DNA of 64,000 nt from the NCBI GenBank assembly GCA_025084515.1, contig JAJAGP010000203.1:332501-396500 (forward strand). The letters are read 5' to 3'. This document shows, piece after piece, positions 1 through 11,513 of the stretch. The notes beneath the pieces are model-generated. The model had not been told where the DNA came from. It saw only the letters and a list, made by a program, of their open reading frames with translations, and did not search any database. The DNA is from Ancistrus triradiatus. Taxonomy: Eukaryota; Chordata; Actinopteri; Siluriformes; Loricariidae. Made by a program: the position numbers and the translations under genes. Numbering within the stretch: position 1 is the first letter of the stretch; each line of letters opens with the position of its first letter.

Positions 1-400
1 ATCTATCATCGTCTTGCGTGATAGTTAAACGTCGCTTCGTAACGAATGTTTTCCCAGTGAATTTATTAACAGTCAAGGTTTCTTATGTGCAAATCTCAAC
101 CGCAGCAAATCCCATTAAGAATAATGTAATTTAGCCGAAAAACAGTTGGTGTGGCCACAAATTTAATCTGAGATGAGACCCACAAGGACAAGTGATGACA
201 CACTACAGCATGTGTGATGCGTCATCACAACCCGTGCTATATAAATAACGTGCAGTCCTTTATCACCTCATAATTGACAGTAAATATATACCAAGGACAC
301 AAGACAAACCGTGCTGCAATTCAATTGATTTTTATTGTCCTCTTTGGATGAGTTTTAGACTCCAGTTCCTCTTACTCCTGTAACTCATCAAGCACTAATA
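1..400. other. No gene recognised
   Basis: AT-rich sequence with no convincing coding stretch, RNA gene or recognisable repeat. It ends at a TA dinucleotide (399-400) that serves as the target site of the Tc1-like copy that follows. Confidence 0.4.
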
Positions 401-895
401 CAGTGGTGCTTTAAAATTTGTGAACCTTTTAGAATGTTCTATCTAAAAGTAGATAAAGAGAACCCAGTTAAACAAATGAGAAAAAAAAATTAGATTTGGT
501 CATTTATTTATTGAGGAAAATCCAATATCACATATTAGTGAGTGGCAAAAGTATGTGAACCTCTAGGATTAGCAGGTAATTTGAAGGTGAAATTAGAGTC
601 AGGTGTTTTCAATCAATGGGATGACAATCAGGTGTGAGTGGGCACCCTGTTTTATTTAAAGAACAGGGATCTATCAAAGTCTGCTCTTCACAACACATGT
701 CTGTGGAAGTGTATCATGGCACGAACAAAGGAGATTTCTGAGGATCTCAGAAAAAGAGTTGTTGATGCTCACCAGGCTGGAAAAGGTTACAAAACCACCT
801 CTAAAGAGTTTGGACTCCACCAATCCACAGTCAGACAGATTGTGTACAAATGGAGGAAATTCAAGACCATTGTTACCCTCCCCAGGAGTTCTGAA
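401..895 (+). mobile_element. Tc1-like transposon, 5' part only
   Basis: The terminal repeat starts CAGTGGTGCTTTAAA next to a TA target dinucleotide. About 315 bp further on, a reading frame at 716-895 encodes the N-terminal paired-type helix-turn-helix of a Tc1 transposase (begins MARTKEISEDLRKR; recognition helix region HQSTVRQIVYKW). Similarity to the longer copy at 29973-31241 stops near 895, so the DDE catalytic domain and the 3' end are missing. It is a dead relic. The same family recurs at 32345-32920 (opposite strand) and 54550-55135. Confidence 0.85.
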
Positions 896-899
896 TGAG

Positions 900-1800
900 A
901 GCTGATAGTAATAAGTGACAGCTCAGCCACCCTAGATGAAGATCACGGAAATTCCACCAAACATTAGAGGGAGATCAACCTCCAGGAGATTATAAGAAGA
1001 AGAAGAAAGTTGTTAGTTGAAGTGTTAGATGAAGGCCAAGGGTGGCCTGATTCTGGCTGGGGGCAGCTGGAGCAGGTCTATGTCTGAGACAGCCGTTAGC
1101 ACAAACTGTGTAGACACCAGGACTGGGGTAATGTGATGTGACAGGGATTGGAGGGGGGTTGTGGAGGGAAGCTTTAGCGATCTGCTTCTGATAACTGCTT
1201 AAAAAGACAAGTTAGACATGGCCATACTTCACAGTTTATCAACTTGGTTTGAGCTGGTGTGAAACTACTGGACTCTGATGTGTCAAAAGGATGTGCTGTA
1301 ACCTTCAGCAGAGTACATCGGCATGTCCAGTCTAATCTCTAAGGCATCTGTAACATGTGGGAGATTACCAAAAAAGTCAGAAAAGACAGAAAAGTCTGTC
1401 ACATATTGAAACAGTGAGATTAGAATGGAAAACATATTTATTCAAAGGACAATTGTCAAATTCTGTGCATAAATACTGTTTTATATAGAAATGTAATGAA
1501 ATTACTGGCCTTCTTAATGGCAGCAAATGTGCAGCGAAAATTCCTAATGCCTTCAACTCAGGCATACCAGCTGCTTAAATTAATAAGTCCTCCACACTGC
1601 ATGTCTCATGTTGGATCCAAAGAGGCTACACGGCTGCTACGCCCAATGCTGCCATACGTAAACGTGTCAAATTGGTCCAGGGAAATCTGGCCTGTAGACA
1701 AATACAAGTAAATGGGAGAGCTGCATGTTTTCTGGTTAAAAAGCACAATAACCTAATTATTTCTCAATTGATTTTAAGGATTCTTTTTTATATTCAAGGT
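900..1800. other. No gene recognised
   Basis: Nothing here supports a gene. There is a short AAG-rich run near 990-1010. Open frames on both strands are short and lack coding character. Confidence 0.4.
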
Positions 1801-1802
1801 TT

Positions 1803-2605
1803 TCTGACCTTCTTCTTCTTCTTCTTCTTTCGGCTTCTCCCTTTATCAGGGGTCACCACAGTGAGTTAAACGTTTCCACCTCACCCTGTCCTCCACGTCC
1901 TCTACTCTCACCCCAACTCCCTGCATATCTTCATTTACCACAACCAAATAACTTTGGTCTTCCTCTCCGTCTCTGCCTGGCAGCTCCATCGCCAACATCC
2001 TCCTACCAATATATCCACTATCCCTCCTCTGCACATGTCCAAACCATCTCAAACTTCCCTCTCGAATTTTGTCTCCCAATTTTCCAACCTGTGCTGTCCC
2101 TCTGATGATCTCATTCCTAATCCTGTCCACCCTAGACACTCCTAAAGAGAACCACAACATCTTAAGTTCTGCCACCTCCAACTCTGCTTCCTGTCTCTTT
2201 GTCAGTGCCACTGTCTCTAAGCCATACAACAAGGCTGGTCTCACTACTCTCTTATAAATCTTTCCTTTCACTTTTGCTGCGACCCTTTTGTCACACAGCA
2301 CTCCTGACACTCTTCTCCACCCACTCCATCCTGCCTGTACTCTCTTCTTTACCTCCTTTCCACACTCCCCATTTCCTTGGACAGTTTGATCCCAAGTACC
2401 TGAACTCCTGGACCTTTGTGAACCAATGATCCCTGTAGCCTGACTGTTCCACCTGCCTCCCTTTCATTTACACACATGTATTCTGTCTTACTGCAGTTGA
2501 CTTTCATTCCTCTCCTTTCCAGATTATACCTCCACCTCTCCAAGTTCTCTTCTACCTGTTCCCTGTTCTCACTACAGATCACAGTGTCTATGGAGTAAAT
2601 GTTTT
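1803..2605 (-). mobile_element. RTE-type LINE, 5'-truncated 3' end with reverse transcriptase remains
   Basis: Read on the minus strand, this is the end of the reverse transcriptase open frame of a fish RTE-clade LINE. The palm segment contains DTVICSENREQVEENLERW, followed by KTEYMCVNERE, the RPALLYGLETV block and the terminal RWFGHVQRRDSGYIGRRML block. The protein ends near 1849, and the element finishes in a short GAA trinucleotide run (TTC on the plus strand, 1808-1831), the usual RTE 3' terminus. The catalytic YADD box reads YSID, the frame shifts between about 2310 and 2349, and everything upstream of the palm is missing. The copy is inactive. Confidence 0.85.
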
Positions 2606-2696
2606 GACTCGAGTTACTTTGAATCTCTATAGACATGAGTGTATCAGCTCGTATCATTTGTCAAGCATTGCTTTGGATTATTTTCCTTGGTTAATA

Positions 2697-4084
2697 CAAC
2701 CCCAAATCAGAAGAAGTTGGGACGATATGGAAAATGCAAATAAAAATTATGCATTGACTTGTATGTCATTGCAGACAGAGATATTTCAGTTTTTTTCTGG
2801 TCAACTTCATTTCATTTGTTAATAAACTTCCATTTCTGCATTTCAGACCTGCAACACATTCCAAAATAAGTTGGGACGGGGGCAATTTATGGCTAGTAAT
2901 AATAATGATGTGATGTCAAACAGGTGATTATAACTATGATTTGGTACAAAAGCAGTATCCACAAAAGGCTGAGTCTTTGAGGAGTTAAGGTGAGCAGAGG
3001 ATCTCCAGTTGATCAAGAAATGTGTAAGAAAATTAGTGAAATGTTCAAAAACAATGTTCCTCAAAGAAAGACTGGAAGGGATTTAAATACTTCTCCCTCT
3101 GTAGTGCATGATATTAAACGATTCAAGGAATCTGGAAGAATTTCAGTGCGTAAAGGCCGAGGGCACAAGCCGAAACTGATTAGGTGTGATCTCTGATCCC
3201 TCAGACGGCACTGCATCAAGAACCGCCATGGGCAAGGGATAACTTCATCAAACCTTTATCAAGCTCTACAATACGGAGTTACATGAATGCCACTTAAAAC
3301 TTTACTTATGTTAACAATGTTCAGAAGCAGCATTGACTTCTCTGGGCATGGAGGCATCTGGGAGGGACCATCACACAGTGGAACCATGGCTTGTGGTCAG
3401 ACCAATCAGTATTCCAGATCTTTTTTGGAAGAAATGGATGTGTGCTTCGGACCAAAGACGAAAGAGGACCATCCAGGCTGTTATCAACAACAAGTCCAAA
3501 AGCCAGGCTCTGTCATGGTATGGGGTTGAGTCAGTGCCCTTGGCAAAGGTCATTTACACTCTTGTGATGGCGGCATTAATGCAGAAAAGTACATTGAGAT
3601 TTTAGAGCAACATAATCTGCCTTCAAGACGACATCTTTTCCAGGGACGTCCATGCATTTTTCAACAAGACAATGCAACAAGGTATGAAATATGGAAATCC
3701 CTTCATTGTTTTTCCACATTTCATCAATTTTCTTACACATTTGTTAACAAACTGGAGATCCTCTGCACATCTTTACTCCTCAAAGACTCAGCCTTTCCTG
3801 GATGCTGCTTTTGTACCAAATCATGATTATAATCACCTGTTGACATCATATCATCAGTTAATTTTTTTCACCACATTACTAGCCCTAAATTGCCCCCTAT
3901 CCCAACTTCTTTTGAATGTGTTGCAGGCCTGAAATGCAGGGATAGATGTTTATTAACAAATGAAATGACGTTGATCAGAAAAAAACCTGAAATATCTTGG
4001 GTTCATACCGTCTGCAATGAAATAAAAGCCAAAGGAAATGTAGGGCACACTGCAAATGTTGTTATTTGCATTTTCCATACCGTC
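2697..4084 (+). mobile_element. Tc1/mariner-superfamily element with very long inverted ends
   Basis: The left end starts after a TA dinucleotide. The first 380 bp (2697-3075) recur in inverted orientation at about 3690-4084, including the start of the transposase frame. The right arm stops about 25 bp short of the expected tip. The middle carries broken transposase: helix-turn-helix residues near 2990-3180 (KISEMFKNNVPQRKTGRD) and DDE-domain remains to about 3675, cut just after the second catalytic block (FQQDNA). The inverted 5' half may be a family feature or a rearrangement that replaced the true 3' end. Relatives lie at 18365-19335 and 46066-46395, and the first of these has a normal, non-inverted 3' half. 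Confidence 0.75.
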
Positions 4085-5211
4085 TCAAAAAAAGACACAC
4101 AAACACAAATAAAAGTACAGCACAAACTCGGGTGTACACACTGACAGAGTGTGATGGATACATGGCGACAGAATGAGATGGGAAACGCCTCGCAGGCTCT
4201 GATTCAGACTGCTACTAAAATACAAGTGACAATAGTGAGGTTTCATGCGAGCCTGCCATGACATCAAAAAACAAGTGTCACAACCTATTCACCTAACAAC
4301 ACTGCTCTGACTGATGTCACACTAACCTTGGTGTTACCTCAGACAGGACGGGTGACAAAATATTTACACACAGATAGCAAGGTCTACTGAAAAAGATACA
4401 CAGGAGTAAACCATTCCAAATGTCAACATCAATCTAGTTTAAAGCTACACTCACTTGCCACTTCATTAGGTGCACTTCATTATGTGCAGTAGTTCGGATT
4501 TAGCACCCCCTACATCACACAGTCCCTGTTAGGTCAGACAGGTAGCGCGCCAACTGCTAAACAGTTATAGTGAAAAATAAATGTGAGGTTTGAGTGATTA
4601 CAAATGTCCAGTAGCTCACATCCAGCTGAGCTACGATGCAAACAAAGTGGCTGAAGGTCAGATATTTGCCCTTGATGATGTGTATCTGGGAGAGCTAAGC
4701 AGCGCTGGGACTCAGCAGCTCTCCCTTCCTGGCAGAAGACTAAAGGCAATCTGATTCACACTTTGCCCTTCCTTAGGTGCCATGGAGCATAACAGTTCAG
4801 CTGAAGACCTCGGGACAGACTGTTCAGCACAGTTCAGTGCTTCCCTGCTACAGCACACCTGGTTGAACTCAGCATTTAATGCACATGATGGATTAGATGT
4901 GATAAAGCGAATAAAGCAGTGTGTGATGAGGTAAAGAGTCGTTGCACTGGAGTACTTTGTAACTGCAGAGTCTGATAAAAGAGTTACGAGTACGTCGGCA
5001 CATGTACTCTGACAGGGCACATCAAGGGCTGGGTAGGGGTCACTGCTGCAGTGCCAGGAGACGATCATCCACCCCAGCCTCTCCTCCAGTTATAGGCATG
5101 TGACATTTGACCTGGCTGGAAGGCATCACTGGGAACACAGGTTACAATGGTGAAATCATTTGTCTCCTAATTTGGCACATCTCTTTAAATCTCCACCCTG
5201 CCTACACTACC
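4085..5211. other. No gene recognised; Tc1-type end fragment near 4449
   Basis: No coding stretch is supported. Around 4449-4482 there is a short block resembling the terminal repeat of the common fish element whose ends read 'CACTGACCACTTTATTAGG', which also left transposase remains at 50255-50520. Confidence 0.35.
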
Positions 5212-5397
5212 ATTTACATTTACAGCATTTAGCAGACACCCTTATCCGACTTACAATTGGTACAATCTTACAATCCAAGCAATTGTGGGTTAAGGGTCTT
5301 GCTCAAGGACCCAACAGTGGCAGCTTGGCAGAGGTGGGATTTGAACCCTGCACCTTCTGCTCCAGAGTCCAGTACCTTAACCACTAGGCTACCACAG
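5212..5397 (-). mobile_element. tRNA-derived SINE, near complete
   Basis: Member of the dominant SINE family of this window. Read on the minus strand it has a tRNA-like head with A box (TAGCCTAGTGG) and B box (GGTTCAAATCC type), a middle section, then a tail containing GATAAGGGTGTCTGCTAAATG and ending in TGTAAATG repeats. The tail resembles that of many teleost SINEs thought to be mobilised by L2-clade LINEs. The stretch before the tail has a small deletion. Confidence 0.9.
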
Positions 5398-5450
5398 CCA
5401 ATGGAGGCCTTAGGTCAGCAAGTGCCTCCAAAAAGTTGTGCCAACCAACT

Positions 5451-6085
5451 ACTGTGGTACCTCTGTTCTCTGCGTTCAATCGTTCCAGAAGGCTTGTAGA
5501 GAACTGAAAATGCTAATTTTTTCCCATAAGGAATAATGTAAATTTAACTAATCCGTTCCAGACCCCCAGAAAATCCACACTATATAAGGCATTATATGCA
5601 ATAATGGAGCTGTATTGCAATGTATCATGAACTGAGGAGTTTAACGAGTGTTTGGTAGAGCGGTATTGTACTATATCAAAGCGGAGCCGATAATTAGTAA
5701 TGATAAGTAAGTTAATGTTTAAAACACTTACACTAACCTACAGTTGGCCAAAATCATTAACACAAAGCTTATTTTATAATGAAGTGTTGAAAAATCTCAT
5801 GTTATTTAGTGAGTAATGGACTGAAAATGAAAAGTAAAAGCAAAACACTTAAAGTATTGGTGAACTCAGGGTGCTAACTGCAGGTGCTTCAGTTCCTGTT
5901 TTGCTTTCGGTTGGTGCTTATAAACTAACCTTTTCAGGACCCATGGGGACTTATTAGCACTTAGAATACAATAAAGTAGATGTAAAAATAAAGAAAAACA
6001 TGATAAACACAGAGGGGATCTTCCCTGGGCAACAGCTATTGTGAATCTGAATCACTGAATCACTGTGTACTGAATACTATATTTG
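5451..6085 (+). repeat. Interspersed DNA-transposon-like repeat, GTGGTACCTC family, copy 1
   Basis: Starts with CTGTGGTACCTCTG and shares about 600 bp with copies at 34164-34947 and 59477-59990. Shared landmarks include TCCCATAAGGAATAATGTAAA, CCAAAATCATTAACACAAAG and a run ending in CCTGTTTTGCTTTCGGTTGG. The complete copy at 34164 ends in an inverted match to its start, suggesting a non-autonomous DNA transposon. Copy 1 lacks about 60 bp present in the other two near 5620. No protein is encoded. Confidence 0.65.
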
Positions 6086-6119
6086 ACTACTTTGCCACAC
6101 AAGTGCCACATATTCTGTT

Positions 6120-6465
6120 TTATTACCTGTTTTATTGTTTACACATGTAAACACATTTATTTTTGAGCTGGCACTGCTGCTGGAGTTTTAAAAGTGCTCC
6201 ACCTTGTAGATGTAAAGGCAGAAACAGTGGCTCATCTGTTGCTGTACAGTTTGTGTTAGTCATCCTCTAATAATTCATCAGTGCTCAGCCTACAGGATGC
6301 TGGTGGCTGGATATTTTTGACTGGTGGGCTATTTTCAGTCCAGCGGTGACACTGATGGTGGTTTCAAACTCCAGCAGCACTGCTGTGTCTGATCCACTCT
6401 TACCAGTGCAACACAAAATAACTCACCACCACCACATCAGTGTCACTAACATACCCGGGCCACTT
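6120..6465. repeat. Fragment of a long foldback repeat
   Basis: Matches the central and right part of the foldback element at 22094-22915. Shared blocks are CATCAGTGCTCA, GATGCTGGTGGCTGGA, CAGCAGTGACACTGA (one mismatch here) and CACCACCACATCAGTGTCACT. The element class is uncertain; related sequences are widespread in teleosts. Confidence 0.6.
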
Positions 6466-6765
6466 AATGCCGATGTGCGTACTTCACATTTTATTCGAAC
6501 TTTGACTCCATGACTTTAGTTTCGCTCTTAGATTTATCATCTACGCCGCCCAAGGAGGTTGGGTCCCTTTTTGAGTCTTTCCAAGGTTTCTTCCTAGAAC
6601 TAGGGAGTTTTTCCTTGCCACTGTCGCCCTAGGCTTGCTCAATTTGGGATTGGACGTAGTTATTAGGAGATAATCTAAACTTGTAAAGTTGCTTTGAGAT
6701 AATGCTCCATTGTGAAAAGTGCTATATAAATAAATCTGACTTGACTTGACTAACATAATAATAAT
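6466..6765 (+). mobile_element. Retroelement 3'-end repeat (AGTGCTATATAAATAAA family)
   Basis: The block runs from CCGATGTGCGTACTTCAC through GGGAGTTTTTCCTTGCCACT to a tail GTGCTATATAAATAAATC followed by TGACT repeats. The fixed 3' end with short tandem tail is typical of a non-LTR retroelement or a SINE that borrows a LINE tail. Copies at 45310-45836 and 50760-51520 are longer, and 44221-44415 is a fragment. No open frame is retained. Confidence 0.6.
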
Positions 6766-8539
6766 ACTAATATCGGTCACATCTAATGCACCACACTGTT
6801 AGAAACAAACTCACAAAGATGCTGGGAGCAGGAATTATTGGGGGGACATTGTACCCCCTCCAAACTGCGAAGGGGACATGTCCTCCCACCCCAAAAGTGT
6901 GCCTACGTTATATATGATCATAGAAAACATAACAGTGCTTTGAATCATTCAGCGTGGCTTAATCTGTGCGTTGGTTTGTAAAAAAAAACAGCCAGCGGCA
7001 CTCTCACTGCAGCGATTTAGAGTGTAATTATGGGTTTTGTGGCTGCGCTGCATGGCCTTCCTATCCTCCTTCCATCTGTCTGCCATTAATTACCTTTTCT
7101 CTCTGGAGAGAGAGCAGGAACCGATGACTGAGAGAGTTATGGAGAGCGTCCCACATAATCGGCGTAACTGATGACACTGATCATTGTTGATACTAATATG
7201 ACTGTGGCTGTTCGTCATGCCATCGTGTTCCCCCTGAACCTGTGGCTTCATAATGAGGTTTTAATTACAGAAGAGCAAAATGTCGTAACACCACACTGGT
7301 TTAGATCTGAAGAGACACCTGGGAGCGGCCAAAACTTCGGAACGCAGGATAGAGTACAAGGACAGAGGACAAGGAATATAAGGAGCAATGTAAGGAGAAA
7401 GGTACAGCAGACATTGGAAGGTCATGCCTCTCATCCATCATCACATCATGACCTTATATGAGACGTCATTAGCCTGCGCGGAAAGTAGCAGGAGGAGGAA
7501 AGCAGCCTCTGGAGTTTGCAAGGTCAGATCTCTTCAGCTCCACCGCGGCCCTTTGATTAGAGAGGAAGGATTCTGAGAGACTGACACAGTTTACCCACAA
7601 TTCCCAAACTACTGCATTTAGCTTTGTAAAATGGCTTTTCATTACTTCTGTAAACACTTCATCCTGACAAGAACAAACAGAAGTGAAATATTAAAAGAGC
7701 ATATAAAGTAGAGAACATATCTAAAAATATAAAATTTAAATATAATACATAAATTAAATACAGTATAGAAGAGTATAAAAGAGAGAATCTACTCTAAAAA
7801 TGAAAAAATATAATACAATAGTATACTCATTGACATAAAAAAATAAAGCATCCAGATAGAAATGAGTAAATGAGTAAATGATTACAGGTGTGCTCTGATT
7901 AGACTAGGTATTGCCACAAGAGGGCATGAAAGTGCTTCCCCCGCTGCTCTATAAAAAGGCTCTCAGATGCTACTTTTGGGTAATGTACCACTTGGTGAAA
8001 GATCATTGACTTCTAGACATGCCTCTATGACATTTGCCCACAGCTGGATCTGTAGATCCTTCACACTCATAAGTTGCCGAAGCTGGGGTCCCAGCTGGTC
8101 CCATAAATGCTCAATTGGGGATAAATCTGATATTTTTTAAAGCGTTCCATAGCGTTCCAAAGCGTTACACACCACCCTATATGTATAATCGCCAATCAGA
8201 TCAACCCATTGTGACAGGGCTAAATGGAGGTCATTGGCTAGATTTAGTCCTGACCTCGCTGTGCCTGAGAGGCTACTCAACGCCAATGGTGCCATAAGTG
8301 GGAGAATTGCTGGGGGTGATTCCAGTGGCCTTGAGCAGGCAGTGTGTCTACAGGCTAAAGGACTTTAAGCTAGCTATGGTACTATTTTTAAAGCACATGC
8401 CTTGATCTCATCTAATCAGGGCTGTTAAAGAAGGTTTTTTTTGACAAATATTCCAGCTATGTAGCACCTATGGCATGGAGGCAGGATTGCAGCAGGATAC
8501 CGGATTCACGATTTACAATTGTTTGAAATGGTTACATTA
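6766..8539. other. No gene recognised
   Basis: No supported gene. 7690-7860 is strongly AT-rich. Around 7975-8130 the sequence resembles antisense transposase remains of yet another Tc1-like family ('AAATGCTCAATTGGGGATAA'), too decayed to delimit. A 96-codon frame at 7171-7461 has no coding hallmarks. Confidence 0.35.
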
Positions 8540-8712
8540 CATTTACATCATTTAGCAGACACCCTTATCCACAGTGACTTACAACCTTCCAAGCATTTGT
8601 GAGTTAAGAAGTCTTGCTCAAAGAGCAAACAGTGGCAGCTTGACAGAGGTGGGATTTGGACACTGGACCTTTTGGTCCATAGTCCAGTACCTTAACCACT
8701 AGACCCCCACAG
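8540..8712 (-). mobile_element. tRNA-derived SINE, diverged
   Basis: Same family as 5212-5397, reversed: tail first (CATTTAGCAGACACCCTTATCC), tRNA head with CCAGTACCTTAACCACTAG at the right. The B-box region is mutated (GGGATTTGGACACTGG on the plus strand), and the middle carries several changes. Confidence 0.85.
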
Positions 8713-8782
8713 AAAAAAAAACAACAGAAATTTAATGCAGAATCTCACCTCCTTTCCTCCTCAAATGTGTGTCAGACTCAGC

Positions 8783-8960
8783 AACTTGCAAAAATATTAG
8801 GGCACCATTTGTTGTTTTAACAATGGCACAATGACCATATATGACATATTGTCGACAACTGGACCCAAAATTTCTACCTTGGATTCGTCACTCCATAATA
8901 CTCCATAATTTTCATTGAAATCTTTGTGAGCATTAGCCTACCTTCACCCTAAAAATGGCC
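8783..8960 (-). mobile_element. Tc1-like fragment (CAGTACTGTGCAAAAGTC family)
   Basis: Begins with a decayed terminal repeat (AAAAATATTAGGGCACCATT) followed by a block shared with 56886-57548: CAATGGCACAATGACCATAT and GGATTCGTCACTCCATAATAC. The latter encodes, on the minus strand, the WSDES-type motif around the first catalytic aspartate of a Tc1 transposase. Truncated. Confidence 0.65.
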
Positions 8961-9594
8961 CTTAGGCTTCAAAGTCTGTAGTCTACACTGCTTGTCCATC
9001 TGGGGAGTCTGCATCAAGTCTCCCAACCACCACACTTGTTATTTCCGCATGGTTTGGTCAGCTGAATTGAGCTGTAAATTTCTCACAAATGAAAAACGAT
9101 AGCAGAGTCATGCTTACATGATCTGTTACACTAGGTCATCCTGGAGGACACAAATCAATAACGTAGCCATCGGTGCCAGCACCATTTACATTTTGCTGTT
9201 TGTCATAAATCTAAAAATACCACCCATTCTGTTTGAGGACGTCAATGTAAGACACTACAGACGTGAAGGGACTGAAAGGAACCCTTAAATGTATATTTTG
9301 ATAAACCACTGTGTACTGCTCATGCCAATTCAGATACAAAGCTGAATCATAGAAATTAAGAACAAGCACTTAATTGCCCACAAGTGCCCAAAATCTTTTA
9401 CTACCCTCAACAATTCTGTTTAATAAAGGCTAATAGTGTGTATGGTATGTAAATGTAGTGAATAGTGATTAGGGGGCTATTTTGGACACTTATAGCTACA
9501 GGTGCCTCACATAGTCAAATACAATCTGTTTATATTCCAACATGTTTATAAAGCAATGTAACCATCCCTTAAATTTGAGCAGTAGCAGCATCTG
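8961..9594. other. No gene recognised
   Basis: Neither strand gives a convincing coding frame or named repeat. Confidence 0.35.
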
Positions 9595-9838
9595 GGAGCT
9601 TCATCAGGATGCCAAGATGACCCTTCTACAGTCTGAAGAAGCTTGATCACTTTTTCAGAAGGGGAACAGGGTGAAAAGACTAAGATCTGCTAAAGCTCAC
9701 TTTAGATCTTTAGCAGCTCACCAAGACTGGAATGACGTTCAGTGGACAACAGTATTCTGGAGTGACGAAACCACGTTTGAGATTTTTGGGTCCATTCGTC
9801 AACAATGTGTTATGGCCTAAGACTTTTGCACAGTACTG
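9595..9838 (+). mobile_element. Tc1-like deletion derivative with DDE motif remnant
   Basis: Ends in the terminal repeat GACTTTTGCACAGTACTG just before TA. Upstream, a plus-strand frame at 9705-9820 reads AHQDWNDVQWTTVFWSDET, holding the first catalytic Asp of the Tc1 DDE triad. The bulk of the transposase between that point and the end is deleted. Same family as 35682-36015, 36088-36451 and 56886-57548. Confidence 0.75.
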
Positions 9839-10744
9839 TAGATTCTGCTTTGATGTGACAGAGCCACTTAGGGAATGAGCTAGAGCACCAGTGTGAAGGA
9901 ACATGCGCTTCAATCTCATCTCCACTCTTAACATCTGTAACCAGTCGAAGGCTTCAGCAGGGTCATAGATCAGCGTGTCCTAACATTCCAATCAATAAAG
10001 GAACATTCATCTGTGCAAACGGTTTGGTAACACGTTCCGGACAGGCTGATTAGAAAATGACTGATGTTCTCCTACTTGCTTTCATGGTGGCCATATGGGA
10101 TGACTGGGCAACACAGCCCACATTAGCATCCAACAAGCTATTAGAAGTCGCAGAGCAATGTCTAATCTCAAAGCTGATGTACAGTAAACACAGCCATTAG
10201 CAATGGGAGCTAAACATCTGTCAGTGTGTGTGGGAATGGGTTTAATGGTGTGGGACGAACCCATCAATTAAACCATCAGTTTTAATGACAGGTTTGTCTT
10301 GCTGTGTTTGTGTTGACAAGGACTTAAACAGAGCTGGAAAGCCAGTGTTGATTTAGTGCTTGTCAGAGCTCCCTGTGTACACCAGGAAGGTCACAAGACT
10401 CAAGGGCTGTGAGAAAAGCAGCAAACAAATCATTCCCACAATTCTTGGCAGTCCCCCAGTCAATGATGAGTCTAAAGAAATCCCAAAATCCCGGGACATG
10501 CTGTAGCGGTTTGCAGAAAAACACATTAAGCGCTTTCTTAATTCTTACAACTGTGCCGCCTGTGTTTGTGTTTGTTGCTAGGGTCTCAGTCTCATCTCAG
10601 TCTTGACCTCATTTGGACTTGGTCTGGTCTCAGTCTCGGGGTATGGTGGACTCGGAAATTGTGCAGCCAAGTCCAATGCCTCTTCTTAACATTAATTCTA
10701 AACATTTTTTAATGTTGTGTAATATATGCATTTGTTCTGTTTGT
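9839..10744. other. No gene recognised
   Basis: No gene supported. 10575-10660 is a GTCTCAGTCTC-rich stretch resembling low-copy fish DNA-transposon debris. Confidence 0.35.
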
Positions 10745-10858
10745 TTTTTGCTTTTTCTCTTTGTATCTAAGATTTGATGCTAGATATTTTTAGTCTGTAA
10801 AGTGGCCTTGGGTGTTGGAAAGGCGCTGAAAATAAAATGTATTATTATTATAAACAGC
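10745..10858 (+). mobile_element. LINE-like 3' tail
   Basis: The block GTAAAGTGGCCTTGGGTGTT followed by GAAAGGCGCTGAAAATAAAATG and an ATT microsatellite is the typical 3' terminus of fish non-LTR retroelements. Nothing of the coding part is visible upstream. Confidence 0.55.
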
Positions 10859-11040
10859 TTTTTTTCTATCGTTATTGAATATCAACAATCCATTCAAACA
10901 GAATAAATCAGTCCTTTCTCTACATGCCTAAATAAAATCTGCACTCAGATTGGCTAACATTGAGAAACAAGTTACAGCCCTTCTCATTCAGTATCCAATC
11001 AATGAATAGGGTTTATTCTGAATAGTCTGATGTTAAGATT

Positions 11041-11229
11041 TACATTTATGTCATTTAGCAGACGTCCTTCTCCAGAAGGACTTAAAATTGTTATAGTCTT
11101 TCAATCTAAGCAATTATAGGTTAAGGGTTTTGCTCAAGGACCCAACTGTGGCAGCTTGGCAGAGGTGGGATTTGAACACTGGACCTTCTGGTCCATAGTG
11201 CAGTACTTTAACCACTAGGCTACCACAGT
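11041..11229 (-). mobile_element. tRNA-derived SINE, near complete
   Basis: Reversed copy of the dominant SINE, diverged in the tail (GACGTCCTTCTCC). Only about 90 bp separate it from the plus-strand copy at 11319, so the two form an inverted pair able to pair with each other in a transcript. Confidence 0.9.
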
Positions 11230-11318
11230 GCCACAAGATTGCAAGTGCGCATTTATAGTATAGTTTTATAATAGAGGATATTGCATATGGATAATGGATA
11301 ATGGATATTGGATATTGT

Positions 11319-11513
11319 GGGACTGTGGTAGCCTAGCGGATAAGGCACAGGACTATGGACCAGAAGGTCCAGGGTTCAAATCCCACCACTGCCAAGCTGC
11401 CACTGTTGGCTCCTTGAGCAAGACCCTTGACCCACAATTGCTTGGATTGTAAGACTGTATCAGTTGTAAGTTGCTCTGGATAAGGGCGTCTGCTAAATGC
11501 TGTAAATGTAAAT
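11319..11513 (+). mobile_element. tRNA-derived SINE, near complete
   Basis: Full head-to-tail order on the plus strand: GGGACTGTGGTAGCCTAGCG (A box), GGTTCAAATCC (B box), CTTGAGCAAGACCC, CTCTGGATAAGGGCGTCTGC and TGTAAATG tail. It follows a short GGATAATGGATATT direct-repeat stretch at 11280-11317. Confidence 0.9.

Noticed and set aside
5212..5397. tRNA gene suggested by A and B boxes
   Set aside because: The same sequence recurs about 25 times with a non-tRNA tail and no cloverleaf 3' half; these are SINEs.
7171..7461. 96-codon plus-strand frame
   Set aside because: No codon bias, conserved motif or splice structure; likely chance.
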